The position numbers were made by a program, and so were the translations under genes. A stretch of DNA of 64,000 nucleotides, taken from NCBI RefSeq assembly GCF_018333215.1, contig NZ_BORO01000011.1, forward strand, positions 62,001 to 126,000. The letters run 5' to 3'. Shown in pieces: positions 59,485-64,000 of this stretch (position 1 is its first letter; each line of letters begins with the position of its first letter). Below the pieces are notes generated by a model that had not been told where the DNA came from, did not search any database, and worked only from the letters and a program-made list of their open reading frames with translations. The DNA is from Oceanobacillus sp. J11TS1 (GTDB lineage: Bacteria > Bacillota > Bacilli > Bacillales > Amphibacillaceae).

Positions 59485-59501
59485 ATACCTGTAAGGGGTA
59501 T
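59485..59501 (-). promoter_or_regulatory. Copper-responsive operator before copA
   Basis: ATACCTGTAAGGGGTAT on the plus strand differs in one base from the reverse of the site before copZ. The TACC...GGGGTA pattern fits CsoR-type operators. Confidence 0.6.
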
Positions 59502-59584
59502 GTAATTGTTTAAAAAGGAGATCGTGCAGAATATATATTGCACGACCCTTATTTTCTATCTAAACGCTTCATAAAAGAAATGAC

Positions 59585-59791
59585 TTACACCACGTCATAT
59601 CCTTGATCTTCAATTGCTTCTGTAATAGTGTCTAACTTCACTTTACTCTCATCAAAAGAAACATCTACGTTTCCTTCTTCTAGATGAACATTCACTGTAT
59701 TTACTCCATCCAGACCACCTACAGCTCCTTCTACAGCCTTTACACAATGACCGCATGACATACCTTGAACTTGAATTGTCTCATTCTTCAT
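59585..59791 (-). CDS. copZ: Copper chaperone CopZ
   Basis: 68 residues, a single heavy-metal-associated domain with the copper-binding GMSCGHCVKAVEGAV motif at residues 10-24 and a normal C-terminal strand AIEDQGYDVV. It carries Cu(I) to the N-terminal domains of CopA. AGGAGG precedes the ATG. It is first in the copper operon; the promoter has a copper-type operator between its hexamers. No csoR gene lies next to it in this window. Confidence 0.95.
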   Translation of the reverse strand: MKNETIQVQGMSCGHCVKAVEGAVGGLDGVNTVNVHLEEGNVDVSFDESKVKLDTITEAIEDQGYDVV

Positions 59792-59819
59792 TTTCTAACC
59801 TCCTCCTTTTTCTACTTTC

Positions 59820-59850
59820 ATATTAACATACCCCGTACAGGTATTGTCAA
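59820..59850 (-). promoter_or_regulatory. copZ promoter with operator in a 19-base spacer
   Basis: On the minus strand TTGACA, 19 bases, TAATAT. The spacer holds ATACCTGTACGGGGTAT (59828-59844). The operator sequence looks CsoR-like, whereas a 19-base spacer is usual for MerR/CueR activators, so which regulator binds is open. Confidence 0.65.
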
Positions 59851-59884
59851 GAGGATTGCGTATGTATTATTTCTATAATTTTAA

Positions 59885-59944
59885 ATAAAAAAAGAAAATC
59901 AAGGACCTCCCAAGTAAAGTTTGGAATAACCGCCCAGATTTTCT
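59885..59944 (-). terminator. Possible terminator of the deoxyribosyltransferase gene
   Basis: AGAAAATC (59893) pairs with GATTTTCT (59937) with a nested CCAA/TTGG; leftward it ends in a T run. Confidence 0.5.
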
Positions 59945-59952
59945 CTTCGTTA

Positions 59953-60441
59953 TTATATAAGATTGTTCTTAACCTCTAAAACAGCTTCTACTGCTTCTTC
60001 AATAGAAGAGGTAATGACACCATTCCGTTTCACTAATCCCACTAGAAATAAATTACGATAAATAAATTGATTTTCTAAAGCATCTTCCACTAGTGCGTCC
60101 AGCTTTTTCTGGTTATCTCTTCCCTGCTGACGAGTATCAGTAAATACTCCGACAATTGGGCGGTTAAGCATAGAGAATGCTCCAATTTCTGCCGCCACGC
60201 CAGAATCCACTTCGACTCCATCCAATACGGCGATTAAAACATCGCTCTCCTCTAATTTAGATAAGTCTGCTTCTGCTACTTGCTTACTATTCGCAAAAGC
60301 CGTCTTATCATTAATTGCGTCATTTTCTTGTGGTACATATAGATCTATCTCTGGAACAGCTTCACGAATTTCCTTTGCCAGTTGTTCATTCACATAACGA
60401 TCGCCCATCGAAAATAATCCATTTGCTAAATAACCTTTCAT
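59953..60441 (-). CDS. Nucleoside 2-deoxyribosyltransferase
   Basis: 162 residues from the ATG at 60441, six bases after AGAGGTG; a GTG three codons earlier would overlap that site. Family motifs: GYLANGLFSMGDRYVNEQL at the N-terminus, VPQENDAINDKTAFANSKQ, and the nucleophile Glu in VEVDSGVAAEIGAFS near 88. It swaps the base between deoxyribonucleosides in nucleotide salvage. It is monocistronic, between the copper operon and the PadR/HAAS pair. Confidence 0.9.
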   Translation of the reverse strand: MKGYLANGLFSMGDRYVNEQLAKEIREAVPEIDLYVPQENDAINDKTAFANSKQVAEADLSKLEESDVLIAVLDGVEVDSGVAAEIGAFSMLNRPIVGVFTDTRQQGRDNQKKLDALVEDALENQFIYRNLFLVGLVKRNGVITSSIEEAVEAVLEVKNNLI

Positions 60442-60604
60442 GTTACGCACCTCTTGTCATGTATCATATTTGTGTAGTCTTTTCATTTTCGCTTGTCAAA
60501 GGACTTCCTTTATCACTATCTTACCAAAATCCATCTTACTTGTTTAGAAAAATATAAACACTTATAACAGAAGAAATGTAAAAACACTTAATCCTCTGGG
60601 CTTC

Positions 60605-61372
60605 TTACTGCTTTTCATCCTTCTGAAATTCAAAATAGATATAGCTCCCAGCAATTACAATTGTCAGAATCATGCTCAACAAAGCTTGCATATCCACTCC
60701 TAGTGATGTGAGTTCTAGCAATATAGGCGGTAAATTCCAAGCTATTAAAAAAGCCGGGAGAATCCAGGTCTTTGCCCAAATGGATATACCAATAACAATT
60801 AGTGTCACTAAAACAAACAAGATTATCTTTCCTAGTGAACTAATAATAATCAGCGGTGTTTCGACATAACCATCTAGAAAATAAATAGCAACATACAAAA
60901 GCATACTGATACCAATTGGAATCGTCAAAATAACATTTTCTTTTAGACCAGACAATTGATTTTTAGACGTATACCTTACTGCAAAGATAACTCCTATAAT
61001 TAATAAAATACTAATAACAGCTGTACCAATCATATTAAACAGGCTATAACCGATAATTTCTCCGTATAACATAGCCGGCAATAAATCGTCATATATCCAA
61101 AAGATGATTGGTCCCAAGAGGATAAAAGGTATAAACCAGAATGCGCCTGGATTTTTATTCATTTCTGCTTCTATCTTATCCATATATTCCTGTGGTGAAT
61201 TTCCTACAACTTGTTCAACAGACTTCCCATTTTGTTCCGCTTCATAGAGATGCTCGGCTAGTTCTTCTGCAATCTCTTCAATCTCACGTTGTTTCTTGCC
61301 TTTGCTAAATAAATAAAGACGTAGCTTTTCTATAAATCGATTACTTTCATCACTCAACTCTGTTCGATTCAT
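60605..61372 (-). CDS. HAAS-domain membrane protein (DUF1700-like)
   Basis: 255 residues. A soluble helical HAAS region (10-65: FIEKLRLYLFSKGKKQREIE, EELAEHLYEAEQNG) is followed by about six membrane segments from residue 78 onward. Genes like this usually sit directly after a padR-type regulator, as here with a two-base gap, and form a membrane-linked sensor or regulatory partner of unknown signal. GGGAG precedes the ATG. Confidence 0.82.
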   Translation of the reverse strand: MNRTELSDESNRFIEKLRLYLFSKGKKQREIEEIAEELAEHLYEAEQNGKSVEQVVGNSPQEYMDKIEAEMNKNPGAFWFIPFILLGPIIFWIYDDLLPAMLYGEIIGYSLFNMIGTAVISILLIIGVIFAVRYTSKNQLSGLKENVILTIPIGISMLLYVAIYFLDGYVETPLIIISSLGKIILFVLVTLIVIGISIWAKTWILPAFLIAWNLPPILLELTSLGVDMQALLSMILTIVIAGSYIYFEFQKDEKQ

Positions 61373-61374
61373 CG

Positions 61375-61713
61375 TTATTCTCCCTTCTCTCTTATCTCTC
61401 TATGTATAATGGCATTTACACTTTTGTCTAATTGCTCCCATCTATAAATAAAATCCTGTAATGCTTTTTCTCCTTTATCTGTCAGGCGGTAGTATTTCCG
61501 TTTTGGACCCGCTGTTGATTTTCTTCGAGTCGATATTATCAACTCTTCTCGCTGCATTCGCATAAGTAGCGGATAGATCGTTCCCTCGCTGACATAATCA
61601 AAGCCATAATCGTTTAATCGTGATGCCATTTCATATCCATAGCATTCCTTAACATTAATAATAGCAAGTAGACAACCATCTAAAATACCTTTTAGCATCT
61701 GTGTTTGCGACAA
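61375..61713 (-). CDS. PadR family transcriptional regulator
   Basis: 112 residues from the TTG at 61713, eight bases after GGAGGTG; the longer frame begins inside the operator. The winged helix spans about 10-85: CLLAIINVKECYGYEMASRL, VSEGTIYPLLMRMQREELI and the wing TAGPKRKYYRLTDKG. PadR proteins repress their own operon. A 60-base palindromic operator surrounds its promoter. It is co-transcribed with the HAAS membrane protein. Confidence 0.92.
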   Translation of the reverse strand: MSQTQMLKGILDGCLLAIINVKECYGYEMASRLNDYGFDYVSEGTIYPLLMRMQREELIISTRRKSTAGPKRKYYRLTDKGEKALQDFIYRWEQLDKSVNAIIHREIREKGE

Positions 61714-61730
61714 TATCCTTTCACCTCCAC

Positions 61731-61790
61731 ATACCTTGTATAACAAGATATTAATTATTCTAAATTATATTATCTTGTTTTGCAAGGTAT
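61731..61790 (-). promoter_or_regulatory. PadR operator and promoter
   Basis: Two 20-base arms, ATACCTTG-ACAAGATA style at 61731-61750 and 61771-61790, match as inverted repeats at 18 of 20 positions. Between and over them lies a promoter TTGCAA (61780-61785), 17 bases, TAGAAT (61757-61762). Confidence 0.75.
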
Positions 61791-61859
61791 TTGACTAAAA
61801 AAATTACTCCCTTATTTTAGAAGTAATTTCATCCCGCACCTTTCTATCTAGACTCTCTA

Positions 61860-62477
61860 TCAATCGAACCAAGTTGGCCTTTCTGGCTGTCGTAGAAATT
61901 CAAACAAACGTTTGATTTGTGTTTCTGTATTCCGGTTTAACGAAAGAGGAGGTAGATTATCCTCAGAAAAGAAATCAATTCCCTTTGTTTCCATTCCCAA
62001 ACTCGCTTCTCCACTAATAATCTCACATTGAATAAATAGTTTATAGTACTGATAGGGTTGTGGCGGATGCGGATGTTTATTTGTATCAAAAACAGCCAGG
62101 AGTTTCACGGGATGAACATGAAAACCCGCTTCCTCTTGAATTTCTTTAATAACATTTTCCCTGGGGGATTCACCAATATCACAAAATCCTCCAGGTAACG
62201 CCCAAGCATCATCGTGCTTTTCACGTACCATTAAAATACGATTATCCTTAAAAATCACACCACGCACATCCACTTTTGGAGTCTGGTAACCTGTTTCATT
62301 AGCAAATAATTCACGAATGGATTCAAAATCTAAGTTAGTATATTCTTCCATAATCTCGATGCTTAGCGTACGCAGTTGTTCATAGCGCTCTCTATCATAC
62401 ATGTCATTTGTGAAAGTCAATCCCGCCTGAGAAATAGCCTGGATTTGCTTCGCCCATTCTAACCATTTATCACTCAT
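61860..62477 (-). CDS. NUDIX hydrolase (YjhB-like, N-terminal helical domain)
   Basis: 205 residues. An N-terminal helical domain (1-65, KWLEWAKQIQAISQAGLTF) precedes the NUDIX fold. The catalytic box lies near residues 96-118: GGFCDIGESPRENVIKEI followed by QEEAGF, containing the metal-binding REx2EE pattern. VDVRGVIFKDNRILMVREK is the preceding strand. The layout matches Nudix_N_2-type enzymes that hydrolyse nucleoside diphosphate derivatives, possibly ADP-ribose. Good ribosome site AGAGAGG. It may be co-transcribed after the Dabb gene, though a terminator intervenes. Confidence 0.88.
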   Translation of the reverse strand: MSDKWLEWAKQIQAISQAGLTFTNDMYDRERYEQLRTLSIEIMEEYTNLDFESIRELFANETGYQTPKVDVRGVIFKDNRILMVREKHDDAWALPGGFCDIGESPRENVIKEIQEEAGFHVHPVKLLAVFDTNKHPHPPQPYQYYKLFIQCEIISGEASLGMETKGIDFFSEDNLPPLSLNRNTETQIKRLFEFLRQPERPTWFD

Positions 62478-62533
62478 AAAATTACCTCTCTTTCCTCTGA
62501 ATAATTGATTACAAATAACACTATATCTCTATG

Positions 62534-62570
62534 TAAAAAAACAGCATAGAACATCTTTCTACACTGCTTT
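62534..62570 (-). terminator. Terminator of the Dabb gene
   Basis: Leftward, AAGCAGTGTAGAA pairs with TTCTATGCTGTT over 12-13 bp including three G-U pairs, and is followed by a T run. Confidence 0.7.
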
Positions 62571-62579
62571 TATCTATTA

Positions 62580-62879
62580 TTATAGCTGATAGTCTACACA
62601 GACACGATCCTGTACACATTCTTTCACAAAGCCAGCTACACGGACATGCTCGGGGTGTGTTTGATATTGTTGTAATGCCTCTTCCGTCTCAAATTCGCTA
62701 TCCAGAATAATATCACGATCACTTGTTGCTAGTGGATTAATAATCACATTAATAGATACAACACCATCTATCTTATCTTTTAAACTCTCTAATTCTCTTT
62801 TGATTTTCTCCGCGTTTTCTTTTTTCTCAGTTTCACTAAAATTTGCACGGTGATTCCATTGTACGATATGTTTAATCAT
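62580..62879 (-). CDS. Dabb family protein (stress-responsive A/B barrel)
   Basis: 99 residues from the ATG at 62879, nine bases after AGGGAG; an upstream TTG is too close to it. IKHIVQWNHRANFSETEKKE, IDGVVSINVIINPL and ALQQYQTHPEHVRVAGFVKE are the usual Dabb strands and helices. The fold is a dimeric ferredoxin-like barrel; cellular role is unknown. It is the last gene before the CRISPR leader. Confidence 0.88.
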   Translation of the reverse strand: MIKHIVQWNHRANFSETEKKENAEKIKRELESLKDKIDGVVSINVIINPLATSDRDIILDSEFETEEALQQYQTHPEHVRVAGFVKECVQDRVCVDYQL

Positions 62880-62959
62880 GACCAAGCACTCCCTCTTGAT
62901 TTTATATAGTTAGAGTGTATCACAGACAGTCCTTCTCTCATAGATAGCGGATTCATTTA

Positions 62960-63213
62960 TATCTGAATTTTGGGATCCTTTGATGTGCTTGTACGGTGTC
63001 TATGATAAAATAGTAGTTACTAGAGAAATAAAGATTCATTTCATTAGTGCTAACCTAAAGCGAACACAACTTACTAAGGAAGTTAGCACCTCTTTTATAG
63101 CAAGTGTTTGCAAGAATCGAAGTGAAGATATCAAGTGAAATTTTTACTTTGAGATTTGGTTAGCACTTTTTTGTTTTTGAAACTTTGTGGTACTAGGGCG
63201 CATTATCTGCGCT
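62960..63213 (+). promoter_or_regulatory. CRISPR leader
   Basis: A gene-free AT-rich stretch abuts the first repeat on its 5' side. It has three GTTAGCAC-type motifs (63047-63054 inverted, 63082-63089, 63159-63166). Next to repeat 1 sits a hairpin GCGCA-TTATC-TGCGC (63198-63212). Position and orientation fit the leader of a type I-C array, holding the promoter and the spacer-integration signals. Confidence 0.7.
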
Positions 63214-64000
63214 TTCGCATCCTATATGGGTGCGTGGATTGAAATTTTATCTGCGGAGCGATAACAGGGTCAGATTGACCTTCGCATCCTATATGGGTGC
63301 GTGGATTGAAATTAAAGGAGAACACAAGTACATGAAGGAAGATTTGTTCGCATCCTATATGGGTGCGTGGATTGAAATATTACTCTTAGTTCGCCATCCA
63401 TCCCCATATATTTCGCATCCTATATGGGTGCGTGGATTGAAATTGTTTGTCGGTCCATCAGGAAAATATGGAACTGATTCGCATCCTATATGGGTGCGTG
63501 GATTGAAATTGGGGCATTTGCTTTTTCTTCGATTTTTATTTTTTCGCATCCTATATGGGTGCGTGGATTGAAATAATCACCTAAAAGTTGTTGGCAGAAA
63601 TAAGAATTTCGCATCCTATATGGGTGCGTGGATTGAAATAGCGAGGATTTATTGTCTGTGTAATCGGCATTGTTTCGCATCCTATATGGGTGCGTGGATT
63701 GAAATCACATAAGAACGATTAATAATAATACCCAAATTCTTCGCATCCTATATGGGTGCGTGGATTGAAATCAAAATTTAAAACTACCTACAGCATTTGC
63801 ACCTGATTCGCATCCTATATGGGTGCGTGGATTGAAATCGATAGCCATCGAACATACTGACGAGAGCACACATTCGCATCCTATATGGGTGCGTGGATTG
63901 AAATTGCTTAGGCAGTGCTTCTGACATTGTTGCCGTATTTCGCATCCTATATGGGTGCGTGGATTGAAATCAGCAAGAAGCACACTCTTGCGCCAATATT
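63214..64000 (+). CRISPR. Type I-C-like CRISPR array, first 12 repeats; continues past the window
   Basis: Twelve identical 32-base repeats (beginning TTCGCATCC, palindromic core GCATCC-TATAT-GGGTGC, ending GTGGATTGAAAT) start at 63214, 63281, 63347, 63412, 63478, 63543, 63608, 63674, 63740, 63807, 63873 and 63939. Eleven full spacers of 33-35 bases and one cut by the edge are all different. The GTGGATTGAAAT end and stem are those of type I-C (Dvulg) repeats. No degenerate repeat is present, consistent with the leader end. No cas gene is visible on the leader side; frames that appear in 63230-63983 are translated repeats. Confidence 0.97.

Noticed and set aside
63230-63983. Several open frames of 64-113 codons within the CRISPR array
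   Set aside because: They are translations of the repeats (recurring ASYMGAWIEI or NFNPRTHIGCE strings) and have no ribosome sites.

Overview
The window is low-GC Firmicute DNA. Strong AGGAGG ribosome sites, many TTG/GTG starts, a perfect sigma-B promoter, a Bacillus-type gluconate operator and a glgBCDAP glycogen operon all point to the Bacillaceae. An Oceanobacillus/Virgibacillus-like halotolerant bacillus is my best guess, by inference only. I saw no rRNA or tRNA gene.

Layout. 1-876: 5' part of a sodium:alanine symporter gene. 1239-8578: secreted protein, then a phosphonate-type ABC transporter (phnD-phnC-phnE-phnE) behind a PhoP-box array, then a 5'-nucleotidase-type phosphatase; together a phosphorus-scavenging region. 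8656-13681: small accessory genes (epimerase, esterase, acetyltransferase, two paralogous YehR-like lipoproteins). 13752-26316: glycogen locus read leftward in the order pgcA, glgB, glgC, glgD, glgA, glgP and a GH13 amylase. It is interrupted by a repeat-like block between glgA and glgP. 27069-32849: MarR/MFS pair, gpmA, an orphan cell-wall amidase, and a TetR/hydrolase divergent pair.

33005-38341: chb-like diamino- or beta-disaccharide locus (PTS IIC, IIA, IIB, GH4 6-phospho-glycosidase, GntR regulator, ChbG deacetylase). 38428-40768: frameshifted ydcF-like gene and a CapA-like lipoprotein. 40864-45246: gluconate operon gntK-gntP-gntZ with a perfect GntR operator but no gntR. 45992-50470: beta-glucoside PTS (IIBCA), GH1 6-phospho-beta-glucosidase and a GntR/UTRA regulator. 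50533-53554: acyl-CoA ligase plus FabF-like synthase pair. 53740-53960: 41-bp tandem repeat. 54025-56585: sigma-B stress gene, DNA glycosylase and acyl-CoA dehydrogenase. 56883-59850: copper efflux copZ, copA and a previously unlisted 52-residue membrane protein, with two near-identical copper operators. 59953-62879: deoxyribosyltransferase, PadR/HAAS pair, NUDIX hydrolase and Dabb protein. 62940-64000: leader and first 12 repeats of a type I-C-like CRISPR array that runs off the window, with no cas genes beside the leader.

The common theme is sugar acquisition and storage: three substrate-specific uptake loci (chitobiose-like, gluconate, beta-glucoside) feed phosphorylated sugars to glycolysis and the pentose phosphate route. 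CRE-like sites are visible at two of these loci (chb-like and gnt), and pgcA/glg diverts glucose phosphate to glycogen. Several dispersed non-coding repeats lie between the genes, including a MITE-like 150-bp element with a 7-bp direct flank.
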